Assembly (NCBI RefSeq): GCF_003935715.1 | Contig: NZ_RHPP01000036.1 | Location: 1-32,444, forward strand | From: Stenotrophomonas sp. 278 | Lineage (GTDB): Bacteria > Pseudomonadota > Gammaproteobacteria > Xanthomonadales > Xanthomonadaceae | Direction of reading: 5' to 3' | DNA: 32,444 bases | In this document: positions 6,754 to 14,158 of the stretch, piece by piece | How positions within the stretch are numbered: the stretch's first letter is position 1 | Layout of the letters: the number at the start of each line of letters is the position of its first letter | The notes under the pieces: model-generated | Seen by the model: only the letters and a program-made list of their open reading frames with translations | Told to the model about the DNA's origin: nothing | Database searches by the model: none | Position numbers and translations under genes: made by a program

Positions 6754-8835
6754 ATGACCGCCCTGCCGCGTCGCCGTGCCCTGCTGTTAGTGGTTCCCAC
6801 CCTGCTGGCCAGCGCCTTGGCGCAGGCCCAGGACGCCCGCACCCTGGACCAGGTCACCGTGGTGGCCGATCGGGCGAGCACCGCCACCAAGACCGACACC
6901 CCGCTGACCCAGACGCCGCAGGCGATCAGCGTGGTCAGCAGTGAGCTTTTCACGGACCGCGGCGCGCGCAACCTGCAGGAAACCCTGCGCTACAGCGCCG
7001 GTGTCACCGCCGATGCCTACGGTCTGGACACCCGCAGCGACGGCAGCACCGTGCGCGGACTGGACCCGGTGCAGTACGTAGACGGCCTGCGCCGCAGCTA
7101 CGGCTTCAGCCCGCTGGCCCGCACCGAGGTCTACGGCCTGGAACGTGTGGAAGTGCTGCGTGGTCCTTCTTCAGTGCTGTACGGGGCCGGTGCCACCGGC
7201 GGCATCATCAATGCCATGACCAAGCGCCCCACCTTCACCGATATCGGCGGTGAGGTCGGCGTGCAGCTGGGCAATTTCGACCGCAAGCAGTTCCAGGCCG
7301 ACGTGGGCGGCAGCTTGAACGACGCCGGCACCGTGGCCGGCCGCGTGGTCGGGCTGGTGCGCGATGCGGGCATGCAGGTCGAGGAGATCGACGATGACCG
7401 CATCTATATTGCGCCGTCGATCAGTTGGCGAGGCGAGCAAAGCACGCTGACCGTGCTCACCAGCTACCAGCACGACAAGACCGCCTCCAGCCAGCAGTTC
7501 CTGCCGGTGGTGGCCACCCTGAATGCCCCGGCCGGGACGCCGCGGCTGGACCCGGGCACGTTCCTCGGCGACAAGGATTTCGACAAGCTCGATTCGCGCG
7601 TCTACAGCATTACCGCGCTGTTCGAGCACCGCTTCAGCGACACCCTGAGCCTGCGCTCCTCGATGCGCTACCTGGATGGAAAGACCGAGTTCCGCGAACT
7701 GTACCCGGACGCCTACAGCAACCCGCTGGACCCGTTCATCGATGCTGAAAGGCGCGTGGTGAACCGTAATGCCTACGGGGTGCGCCCGGACGTCCGCTCC
7801 TTTACCAGCGACAACGCGCTGCAGTTCGACTTCGCCACCGGCCCGCTGCAGCACCAGCTGCTCGCCGGCGTGGACTACAGCGACTACCGCGAGGAATCGC
7901 TGCAGCTGGACGCCATCCCGACCCCGATCGACATCTACAACCCGGTGTCCAGCGGCATTGTCATCAACGGCTGGAACGCGCTGCCCGACCAGCGCACGAG
8001 CCAGCTCGGCGTGTATGTGCAGGACCAGATCCGCTGGGCTGACCGGGTTTCGCTGGTACTGGGCGCACGCCGCGACCATGCGCGCAGCGAAACCGAAGGG
8101 CTGCCCAGCCAGACCGACAACGCCACCACCTTCCGCGCCGGCCTGATCGGCGAGATCGGTGCGGGCGTATCGCCCTACATCAGCTACAGCGAGTCGTTCC
8201 TGCCGGTCACCGGCCAGGACATCTACGGCCGCGCGTTCGAGCCAATGGAAGGCGACCAGTGGGAAGGCGGCATCAAGTGGCAACCGGCGGCGAACATGCT
8301 GGTCACCGCCTCGGCCTACCGTATCACCGAGACCAACCGCCAGACCAACGACCCCGAGAACCCGCTCAACGTGGTACAGACCGGTGAGATCGAGTCCAAG
8401 GGCGTGGAGCTGGAAGGTCAGTTCTCCTTCGAACACGACCTTACGCTGACTGCCGCCTACGCGCGCAACCGTGCCAAGGTGACCAGAAGCAACTTCGAGA
8501 TGGAGGTGAACCAGCGCCTCAACGATACCCCGCAGGAGCTGGCATCGCTGTGGCTGGCCAAGGGCTTCCAGATCGACGACGACTCGCGCCTGCGCGTGGG
8601 CCTGGGCGGCCGCTACGTGGGCAACAGCCAGTCGCTGGGCTTTGGCGGCTTCATCCGCACGCCCAGCTACACGCTGGTGGATGCACTGTTCGAACTGCAG
8701 GTGGTGGACTGGACCATGGCGCTGAACATCACCAACCTTTCGGACAAGAAGTACTTCGCGCCGTGCCGCAATTTCGGGGATTGCTTCACCGGCAATCCGC
8801 GTACGGTGACCGGCACGATCAGTTACCGGTTCTGA
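6754..8835 (+). CDS. TonB-dependent siderophore receptor
   Basis: A 693-residue outer-membrane receptor that imports ferric siderophores using TonB energy. Residues 1-26 are a signal peptide ending AQAQ. A TonB-box-like DQVTVVADR follows, then the plug domain (QTPQAISVVSSELF, VRGLDPVQYVDGLRR, VEVLRGPSSVLYGAGATGGIIN). The rest is a 22-strand barrel ending in Phe (TGTISYRF), the usual outer-membrane insertion signal. Length and motifs match the FhuA/FpvA-like siderophore group. No signalling domain precedes the plug, so it is probably a pure transporter. A Fur-like promoter lies upstream and a PepSY membrane protein follows. The siderophore is unknown. Confidence 0.93.
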   Translation: MTALPRRRALLLVVPTLLASALAQAQDARTLDQVTVVADRASTATKTDTPLTQTPQAISVVSSELFTDRGARNLQETLRYSAGVTADAYGLDTRSDGSTVRGLDPVQYVDGLRRSYGFSPLARTEVYGLERVEVLRGPSSVLYGAGATGGIINAMTKRPTFTDIGGEVGVQLGNFDRKQFQADVGGSLNDAGTVAGRVVGLVRDAGMQVEEIDDDRIYIAPSISWRGEQSTLTVLTSYQHDKTASSQQFLPVVATLNAPAGTPRLDPGTFLGDKDFDKLDSRVYSITALFEHRFSDTLSLRSSMRYLDGKTEFRELYPDAYSNPLDPFIDAERRVVNRNAYGVRPDVRSFTSDNALQFDFATGPLQHQLLAGVDYSDYREESLQLDAIPTPIDIYNPVSSGIVINGWNALPDQRTSQLGVYVQDQIRWADRVSLVLGARRDHARSETEGLPSQTDNATTFRAGLIGEIGAGVSPYISYSESFLPVTGQDIYGRAFEPMEGDQWEGGIKWQPAANMLVTASAYRITETNRQTNDPENPLNVVQTGEIESKGVELEGQFSFEHDLTLTAAYARNRAKVTRSNFEMEVNQRLNDTPQELASLWLAKGFQIDDDSRLRVGLGGRYVGNSQSLGFGGFIRTPSYTLVDALFELQVVDWTMALNITNLSDKKYFAPCRNFGDCFTGNPRTVTGTISYRF

Positions 8836-8849
8836 TCGTTGCACCGTGT

Positions 8850-8872
8850 TGCCGGGCATGGCCCGGCACTAC
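8850..8872 (-). repeat. SMAG (REP) element, minus orientation
   Basis: The GTAG head (8869-8872 on the - strand) is followed by the stem TGCCGGGC / GCCCGGCA around a 3-base loop. It forms an opposed pair with the copy at 8898, 25 bp away, in the gap between the receptor and PepSY genes. Such a pair may trim or protect the 3' end of the receptor message. Confidence 0.85.
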
Positions 8873-8897
8873 ACGCGGCGCGGCAGGCACGGCATCC

Positions 8898-8920
8898 GTA
8901 GAGCCGGGCTTGCCCGGCTG
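8898..8920 (+). repeat. SMAG (REP) element
   Basis: A GTAG head and stem AGCCGGGC / GCCCGGCT, identical to the copies at 6618 and 29433. It is the right partner of the opposed pair downstream of the receptor gene. Confidence 0.85.
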
Positions 8921-8979
8921 CCGTTCGCGACCCACCGCGCACCACCGCAATCCCTCTCCAGCCTTCGCCAGAGAATCAA

Positions 8980-10116
8980 ATGCAACGCACCACCATCAAA
9001 GCCTGGTTCCTGATCCACAAATGGACCAGCCTGATCTGCACCGTCTTCCTCCTGCTGCTGTGCCTCACGGGCCTGCCGCTGATCTTCGCCGAGGAAATCG
9101 ACCACCTCAGCGAACCGCACGTCGAACACCCCCAGGACACCGCGCCCGCACGCAACCTGGATGACCAGGTCAGCACCGCATTGGCGCAGTACCCGGGCAA
9201 TGTGCCGCTGTTCATCGGCTGGGACTGGGAAGGCCATACCGTGTACGTCAACACCGGTGAGCGCGTGGACACCCCGCCGCCGCAGATGAAGACCGCACTG
9301 CTGCACGCCAGCAGCGGCGACGTGGTGCCCGCACCGCAGTTCAACGAAGGCGTGATGTATTTCCTGCTGCGCCTGCATACCGACCTGTTCGTCGGCCTGC
9401 CCGGCCTGCTGTTCATGGGTGCGATGGGCCTGCTGTTCGCGGTGGCGATCATCTCCGGTCTGGTGCTGTACGGCCCCTTCATGCGTCGCCAGCGCTTCGG
9501 CACCCTGCGCACCGGGCGCAGCCGCCGGCTTGCGTGGCTGGACCTGCACAACGTGATCGGCGTGGTCACGCTGGGCTGGGCGCTGGTCGTCGGCCTGACC
9601 GGGGCGATCAACACCATTGCCAAACCGCTCGAAACCGCGTGGCAGAGCCAGCAGCTGGGTGAGTTTGCCGCCCGCTACGCCGGCCAGCCGCGTCCCACCA
9701 CCCTGGCCTCGCTGGATGCTGCCGTGGCGACCGCGCGCGCCGCCGAGCCGGACATGCGCCCAGCGTTCGTCAGCTTCCCGGGCACCGGCTACAGCGGCGA
9801 CCACCACTATGGGGTGTTCATGCAGGGCAACACCCCGCTGACCGAGCGCATGTACCGTCCGGTCCTGATTGACGCGGTCACCGGTGAGCTCACCGCACGG
9901 CCGCAGTTGCCGGTCTACATGACCGTGCTGCTGCTCAGCCAGCCGCTGCACTTCGGCAACTACGGCGGCCTGCCGCTTAAGATCCTGTGGGCGATTCTCG
10001 ACCTGCTTACCATCGTGGTGCTGATCAGCGGCCTGTACCTGTGGTTCAAGCGCGGCAGCACCGAGGCGCGGGTGACCGAGATCGAGCGCGCCGAAAAGAC
10101 CGGAGGTGCCGCATGA
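8980..10116 (+). CDS. PepSY-associated membrane protein, probable iron-uptake accessory
   Basis: A 378-residue inner-membrane protein with a PepSY_TM layout. The first helix is near residues 8-32 (IHKWTSLICTVFLLLLCLTG), then a periplasmic PepSY stretch. Two helices surround FMGAMGLLFAVAIISGLVLYG and VIGVVTLGWALVVGLTGAIN, then another periplasmic part, then a last helix (LLTIVVLISGLYLWF). Proteins of this kind often sit beside siderophore receptors, and some act as reductases releasing iron from the siderophore. That role is inferred from context here. Conserved histidines (HKW, LHTDLFVG, DLHNVIG) could bind haem. It lies 144 bp after the receptor and overlaps the next small gene by ATGA. Confidence 0.85.
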   Translation: MQRTTIKAWFLIHKWTSLICTVFLLLLCLTGLPLIFAEEIDHLSEPHVEHPQDTAPARNLDDQVSTALAQYPGNVPLFIGWDWEGHTVYVNTGERVDTPPPQMKTALLHASSGDVVPAPQFNEGVMYFLLRLHTDLFVGLPGLLFMGAMGLLFAVAIISGLVLYGPFMRRQRFGTLRTGRSRRLAWLDLHNVIGVVTLGWALVVGLTGAINTIAKPLETAWQSQQLGEFAARYAGQPRPTTLASLDAAVATARAAEPDMRPAFVSFPGTGYSGDHHYGVFMQGNTPLTERMYRPVLIDAVTGELTARPQLPVYMTVLLLSQPLHFGNYGGLPLKILWAILDLLTIVVLISGLYLWFKRGSTEARVTEIERAEKTGGAA

Positions 10117-10295
10117 GCCGCCCGACCCCGCCGACCGGCAGCCCTTTCACCGCACCGGCCTGGATTGCGGTGATCAGCGTGGTGGGCCTGGTGAGCGCCC
10201 TGCTCGGCAACGGCGTCTATGACGTGGTGTCGTGGGTCGTGTTTGCCGGGCTGATTGGCTTGGTGGTGCGGGCTTGGGTGAGGCGCACCCGTTGA
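10113..10295 (+). CDS. small membrane protein, 60 aa
   Basis: The ATG at 10113 overlaps the PepSY gene stop (ATGA), so it is translated with it. The product has two hydrophobic segments (IAVISVVGLVSALLGNGVYD and VVSWVVFAGLIGLVV) and a short basic tail (RAWVRRTR), an inner-membrane hairpin. I do not recognise the family. Position makes it a third member of the iron-uptake unit, perhaps a small subunit of the PepSY protein. Confidence 0.75.
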   Translation: MSRPTPPTGSPFTAPAWIAVISVVGLVSALLGNGVYDVVSWVVFAGLIGLVVRAWVRRTR

Positions 10296-10299
10296 AATC

Positions 10300-10313
10300 T
10301 TCCCGTACGGGAA
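10300..10313. promoter_or_regulatory. hipBA operator O1
   Basis: TTCCCGTACGGGAA is a perfect 14-base palindrome, the first of three copies in front of hipB. It starts four bases after the stop of the preceding gene. Its centre is exactly 49 bp from that of O2. Confidence 0.75.
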
Positions 10314-10348
10314 TATTGGGTTGCAATTGGCGAAATTATGGTCAATTA

Positions 10349-10362
10349 TTCCCGTACGGGAA
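10349..10362. promoter_or_regulatory. hipBA operator O2
   Basis: A second perfect copy, TTCCCGTACGGGAA, 49 bp centre to centre from both O1 and O3. A possible promoter, TTGCAA (10321-10326) with 17 bp to AATTAT (10344-10349), runs into it, so bound HipB would cover the start point. The promoter call is tentative. Confidence 0.75.
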
Positions 10363-10365
10363 TTT

Positions 10366-10384
10366 TTGGTGATTTCTTCACCAA
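10366..10384. repeat. inverted repeat between hipBA operators O2 and O3
   Basis: TTGGTGA and TCACCAA are perfect 7-base arms around TTTCT. It lies in the AT-rich hipBA leader and differs in sequence from the GTACGG operators. It could be a site for a second regulator or a leader-RNA hairpin. Confidence 0.45.
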
Positions 10385-10397
10385 TTTGTCCCAAATA

Positions 10398-10411
10398 TTA
10401 CCGTACGGGAG
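10398..10411. promoter_or_regulatory. hipBA operator O3, overlapping the ribosome site
   Basis: TTACCGTACGGGAG is a near-perfect third copy with changes only near the edges. Its last four bases, GGAG, are also the Shine-Dalgarno sequence of hipB (ATG 10418). The changed outer base is therefore explained by the double use. Confidence 0.7.
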
Positions 10412-10417
10412 TATTTC

Positions 10418-10636
10418 ATGGACCTGGTTCGTGAAGTCGAAGATATCGGGAAGATGGTGCGCACTTCCCGTAAACGCCATGCGTTGACGCAAGCCGACTT
10501 GGCCGGGCTTTCGGGCACAGGCATTCGTTTCATCAGCGATCTGGAGCATGGCAAACCGACCCTCGAGTTCGGCAAGGTGCTGACCGTGCTGAAGGTCCTG
10601 GGCGTTGGCATGACGCTGCAGGATCGTGCCACGTGA
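10418..10636 (+). CDS. hipB: HipB-family antitoxin / repressor
   Basis: A 72-residue helix-turn-helix protein of the Xre type (MVRTSRKRHALTQADLAGLSG, then IRFISDLEHGKPTLEFGKVL). HipB proteins bind HipA to block its kinase activity and repress their own operon. Three palindromes upstream fit such autoregulation. It is short, with little beyond the DNA-binding domain. Its stop overlaps the hipA start (bases 10633-10636), so the two are made together. Confidence 0.9.
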   Translation: MDLVREVEDIGKMVRTSRKRHALTQADLAGLSGTGIRFISDLEHGKPTLEFGKVLTVLKVLGVGMTLQDRAT

Positions 10637-11901
10637 GCGACTCATTGACCGTACGCCTTCACGGCCAGCGCATCGGCGAGCTTAGAATTTCGGGGCCTCT
10701 TCGATCACCGGAAGACTGGCAGTTCGCCTACGACGCCGAAGCCTCGGCAGTTTCGCCACTGGGCCTGTCACTCTCCCTGCCAGTTCGACCAGAGCCGTAC
10801 CAAGGTGCCGTTGTACGCAATTGGTTCGCGAATCTGCTGCCAGAAGGCCCGGTCAAGGAAACTGTTGCCGCGCGCCTGCGCATTTCAGTGGCCGATGATT
10901 TCGCATTGCTGGCCGCCATCGGCGGCGAATGTGCCGGGGCCGTGAGCATCGGGGCCGATGCGGAAGACGCGGATGAAGATGAAACCGACCTGGAAGCCGT
11001 GTTCTATCTTGCCGGCGATGGTGCGGTCGAGGGCGCATGGGCCTTGGCCGGTGCGCCCCATCGCCTCTCCCTCGCCGGTGCACAGGACAAACTGGCGGTG
11101 GTGCGCGAGCCGGATGGGCGGCTGAGGCTCCCCCAGCACGGTGAACTCAGCACGCACATTCTCAAACCGGACAGCCGTTCGCTGCATGGGCTGCGCGAAC
11201 TGGAGGCATTGGGACTTAGGCTGGCCGCACACGCCGGATTGAAGGTCATCGGCTGCGAGCTCGTCAACGTCGGTGGACGTCCTGCATTGCTGCTCGCGCG
11301 CTATGACAGGGAAACGCTGCCAGACGGTACGCGCCTGCGAGTACATCAGGAAGACTTCTGCCAGGCGTTGGGTTATCCGTCGGAGATGAAGTACCAGTCC
11401 CAGGGAGGGCCCACGCTTGACCGGTGTTCGGCGCTGATCCGCGATGAGTTGGCCTTCGGACCTGCTGCACGAAGCGAATTCCTGGACTGGGTCGCGTTCT
11501 GCAGTCTGATCGGCAACGCCGACGCGCACGGCAAGAACCTTGCCATCCTGCATGGAAGGCAAGGTGAGCTGCGACTCGCGCCGCTTTACGATCTGGTGCC
11601 CACCATCGCCTTTTCCGAGCGCGAGATCGAACGCACGCCCGCCCTGGACATCGGCAATGCGCTGCGCATTGATCAGATCGAAGCGGCCGATTGGGACGTG
11701 TTTGCGCGCCAGGCTGGATTCGCGCCTCGCCTGGTTAGGCGGCGCGTCCAGGAACTGGCGGAGCAGATCGTCGGCGTTCTACCGGCAGTGATGGCCGAGC
11801 TGGAGCAGGAGGGCGCGGATGCAGCCCTGCTCGAGCGCCGGTCACTTCAGCCGATCATCGGCAATGCGCAGCGCATGCTGGAGCGGCTCACATCGCGCTG
11901 A
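10633..11901 (+). CDS. hipA: HipA-family serine/threonine kinase toxin
   Basis: A 422-residue kinase of the HipA family. The best-known member phosphorylates glutamyl-tRNA synthetase and drives cells into a persistent state. The N-terminal HipA domain (LSLSLPVRPEPYQGAVVRNW, FANLLPEG) is followed by the nucleotide loop RLSLAGAQDKLAV. Its Ser146 corresponds to the autophosphorylated serine of E. coli HipA. The catalytic motif is GNADAHGKN (Asp297) and the metal-binding motif YDLVPT (Asp320). All key residues are present, so it looks active. Length is close to the family norm. The start is GTG 10633, overlapping the hipB stop. Its true substrate may differ from that of E. coli HipA. Confidence 0.92.
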   Translation: MSDSLTVRLHGQRIGELRISGPLRSPEDWQFAYDAEASAVSPLGLSLSLPVRPEPYQGAVVRNWFANLLPEGPVKETVAARLRISVADDFALLAAIGGECAGAVSIGADAEDADEDETDLEAVFYLAGDGAVEGAWALAGAPHRLSLAGAQDKLAVVREPDGRLRLPQHGELSTHILKPDSRSLHGLRELEALGLRLAAHAGLKVIGCELVNVGGRPALLLARYDRETLPDGTRLRVHQEDFCQALGYPSEMKYQSQGGPTLDRCSALIRDELAFGPAARSEFLDWVAFCSLIGNADAHGKNLAILHGRQGELRLAPLYDLVPTIAFSEREIERTPALDIGNALRIDQIEAADWDVFARQAGFAPRLVRRRVQELAEQIVGVLPAVMAELEQEGADAALLERRSLQPIIGNAQRMLERLTSR

Positions 11902-11974
11902 GTCATCCCGTTGTCCTGTCGATGCCGTGGCGCTTAGACTCCGACGACAACGCCCTTCCAACAGGTAGCCAAGG

Positions 11975-12574
11975 ATGACCCTGAGAGAACGCATTGCCGC
12001 CCATGGCGGCCAGTTCCACTGCCACCAGATCCACGCCGAAGAAAACCAGAAAACGGTCACCTTCGCGCATGAGCTGCTGCCACCGCGCGAGGCCACGCTT
12101 CCCGATGTGCCGGGGCTGAAGGACTTCTATGGCCAGTTCGGTGGGCTGCGGCTGTACGCGCACCAGGACGATGCCGAGGAAGCGGCGTTCCACGTGGCCC
12201 ACCCCAGCGAATGGGCGGCACTGGAAGCCTGTTACCGCGGCTGGGTGGATGACGAAGAGGACGATGAGTTCCTGCCCTCTTCCGAAGGTGGCTATCTGGT
12301 GGTCGGCGAGGAGCCTGCCACCGGCAACTATCTACTGGTGCAGCAACACGGTGAGGGAGCCGGCGCGGTCGTGCTGTTTGATCACGACGGATTCGAGTTC
12401 GTCGAGCTGGGTGACAGCCTGCTGGACTTTGTCGAACGCGCGCTGGAACCGGACGGACAGGCATTGACCGCGATGGCCAGCCACATGCGGTTCCGCACCG
12501 AAGGTTCGGATGCGCAGTGGTGGATCGTGGAGATGCGTGACAACGGCGGGCGCGTTGTGCGCACCGAGGTGTGA
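11975..12574 (+). CDS. SMI1/KNR4 (SUKH)-like protein
   Basis: A 199-residue acidic cytoplasmic protein. LKDFYGQFGGLRLY, SEGGYLVVGEEPATGNYLLVQ and VVLFDHDGFEFVELGDSLLDFVERAL match the SUKH fold pattern, in which many members are immunity proteins against contact-delivered toxins. No partner toxin is next to it. It lies 73 bp after hipA on the same strand and might be co-transcribed. AAGG directly precedes the ATG at 11975. The family call is moderate and the immunity role is only a possibility. Confidence 0.6.
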   Translation: MTLRERIAAHGGQFHCHQIHAEENQKTVTFAHELLPPREATLPDVPGLKDFYGQFGGLRLYAHQDDAEEAAFHVAHPSEWAALEACYRGWVDDEEDDEFLPSSEGGYLVVGEEPATGNYLLVQQHGEGAGAVVLFDHDGFEFVELGDSLLDFVERALEPDGQALTAMASHMRFRTEGSDAQWWIVEMRDNGGRVVRTEV

Positions 12575-12579
12575 TGCGT

Positions 12580-12602
12580 TGACGCGCATGGCGCGTCACT
12601 AC
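12580..12602 (-). repeat. SMAG (REP) element between converging genes
   Basis: The GTAG head (12599-12602 on the - strand) is followed by the stem TGACGCGC / GCGCGTCA around a 3-base loop. The head supplies the TAG stop of the gene to its right, and the left end lies 5 bases after the stop of the SUKH-like gene. It could terminate both transcripts. Confidence 0.85.
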
Positions 12603-12949
12603 GTGGGGGTGACGATGCGCTCGCCCTCGCGGTCGATTTCCAGAAGTGCGTCGGAACATGGGTCGATATCCGGTGCTTCCGCGTCGGGGTCACAGCGGAC
12701 CGTGCACTCCAGCCCGGCGGCGAGGAAGCGCGCGAATTCGGGCGAGGACGCCCACGCCTGGCTGTGGTGCACCCAGATCTCCAGCATGCCTTCGTTGGGA
12801 ATCACCACCACCGTCACCGCACCGGCGGTATGGATGCGGAAACTGTCTGGATTGCCGTCCTCGCAGACCAGCGGGCCCAGCACCGACGACAACAGCGCGA
12901 CCGCCCTGCCCTCGTCAACGCCCAGCACATAGGCGGCCACTTCGCTCAT
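12599..12949 (-). CDS. hypothetical acidic protein, 116 aa
   Basis: Not recognised. It is a soluble acidic protein (MSEVAAYVLGVDEGRAVALL, IHTAGAVTVVVIPNEGMLEIWV, then a CDPDAEAPDIDPCSDALLE tail) without a signal peptide or membrane segment. It begins 1 base after the stop of the YbjQ-family gene and is surely co-transcribed with it. Its stop codon TAG is the GTAG head of a SMAG element. The compact beta-rich pattern would suit an immunity or binding protein, but nothing proves that. Confidence 0.7.
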   Translation of the reverse strand: MSEVAAYVLGVDEGRAVALLSSVLGPLVCEDGNPDSFRIHTAGAVTVVVIPNEGMLEIWVHHSQAWASSPEFARFLAAGLECTVRCDPDAEAPDIDPCSDALLEIDREGERIVTPT

Positions 12950-12950
12950 C

Positions 12951-13331
12951 TCAGCGCAGGGGCTCCACCACCACGGCCGTGCCGTAGCAGAGCACCTCGG
13001 TCAGCCCGGTCATCACGTCGGTCGCGTCGTAGCGCATGCCGATGATGGCGTTGGCCCCGAGCTGGCGGGCATGGCGGGCCATGTCGCGGTAGGTTTCCTC
13101 GCGGGCCTGTTCGCACAGCTCGGTGTAGATGGTGATGTTGCCGCCGAATATCGTCTGGATGCCGCCCAGGAAGTTGCCCACGATGGAGCGCGAGCGCACG
13201 GTGATGCCGCGCACCACGCCCAGGTTGCGGGTGATGCGGTAGCCCGGCAGTTCGAACGCCGTGGTCACCATTGCATCGTTCAACTGCGGGGCGGCGGTGC
13301 TGGGGATGCCGCTGTTGTAGGGGTCTGCCAT
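12951..13331 (-). CDS. YbjQ/UPF0145-family protein
   Basis: A 126-residue protein with the YbjQ domain: [61 protein letters not shown] and IIGMRYDAT. These small proteins form pentameric rings and have been called heavy-metal-binding, but no reaction is established. It is encoded 27 bp after the SDR gene and 1 bp before the 116-aa gene, all leftward. It has an N-terminal extension of some 20 residues before the domain. Confidence 0.88.
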   Translation of the reverse strand: MADPYNSGIPSTAAPQLNDAMVTTAFELPGYRITRNLGVVRGITVRSRSIVGNFLGGIQTIFGGNITIYTELCEQAREETYRDMARHARQLGANAIIGMRYDATDVMTGLTEVLCYGTAVVVEPLR

Positions 13332-13358
13332 GAGGGTCTCGCTCCTGTTGGGACCCCA

Positions 13359-14129
13359 TTACAACAACATGCCCCCTGCAACTTCAATCCGCTGCCCGGT
13401 AACCCAGTGGCCGCCGGGCCCCAGCAGGGCCGCCGCAGCAGCACCGATATCATCCGGACGACCGGTCCGACCCATCGCGGTGTGCTGGGCCACGTACTGG
13501 TTCACGCCGGCATCGTCGCGCACCGCGCCGCCAAAGAAGTCGGTCTCCGTCGCTCCCGGGGTAAGCGCATTGACTGCGATACCTCGCGGACCGAGCTCCT
13601 GCGCCAGGTAGCGGGTGGCATTCTCCAGTGCCGACTTCATCGCCGCGTAGGCCAGGCTGCCCGCCGCCACATGCCGGGTGAGGCTGCTGGAGATGTTCAG
13701 CACGCGCGCGCTGTCGTGCAGGTGCCGAGCCAGCGCCTGCGTCAGAAGCAGCGGTGCCTTGAAATGCACTCGATACAGCAGGTCCAGGTCCTCCGAACGA
13801 ATCTCGCCAAACGCCGCGGGGGCGTGCATGCCGGCGTTGTTCACCAGTTGATCGAAAGCGAGTGCGTCCCAGCGCTGCAACTGAGCCAGAAACGCAGGCA
13901 CGAAGGCATCCACGGCCCCTGTGGCAGCCAGGTCCAACGGCAGCATCGCCGCACGTACGCCTTCTGCTTCCAGCGCGCGTACCGTTTCAGTCGCCTTCTC
14001 CCGCTGGTGTTGGTAGGTGATGATCACGCTGGAGCCCTGCCGGGCCAGGTGCAGCGCGATGCTGCGACCGATACCACGGCTGCCACCGGTGACGAGGGCA
14101 ATGGAGGAACGGGCTGCTGGGTTGCTCAT
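13359..14129 (-). CDS. short-chain dehydrogenase/reductase
   Basis: A 256-residue classical SDR using NAD(P)H in the cytoplasm. It shows TGGSRGIG near residues 14-21 for the cofactor, VNNAG near residue 97, a catalytic Ser in NISSS, YAAMK (Tyr near 161, Lys near 165) and the LTPGATETDF motif. The C-terminus GGHWVTGQRIEVAGGMLL is typical. The closest look is to 3-oxoacyl-ACP reductase-like enzymes; the substrate is unknown. The frame extends to GTG 14174, but I start at ATG 14129, where family homology begins. It diverges from an AraC regulator that probably controls it. Confidence 0.88.
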   Translation of the reverse strand: MSNPAARSSIALVTGGSRGIGRSIALHLARQGSSVIITYQHQREKATETVRALEAEGVRAAMLPLDLAATGAVDAFVPAFLAQLQRWDALAFDQLVNNAGMHAPAAFGEIRSEDLDLLYRVHFKAPLLLTQALARHLHDSARVLNISSSLTRHVAAGSLAYAAMKSALENATRYLAQELGPRGIAVNALTPGATETDFFGGAVRDDAGVNQYVAQHTAMGRTGRPDDIGAAAAALLGPGGHWVTGQRIEVAGGMLL

Positions 14130-14158
14130 GTGTTTTGTCTGCGCGAGGGGAAGATGAC

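Noticed and set aside
7171-8859. A 562-codon open frame on the - strand inside the receptor gene
   Set aside because: It is antiparallel to an unmistakable TonB-dependent receptor, and long antisense frames are common in GC-rich genes. Composition and lack of motifs mark it as a shadow.
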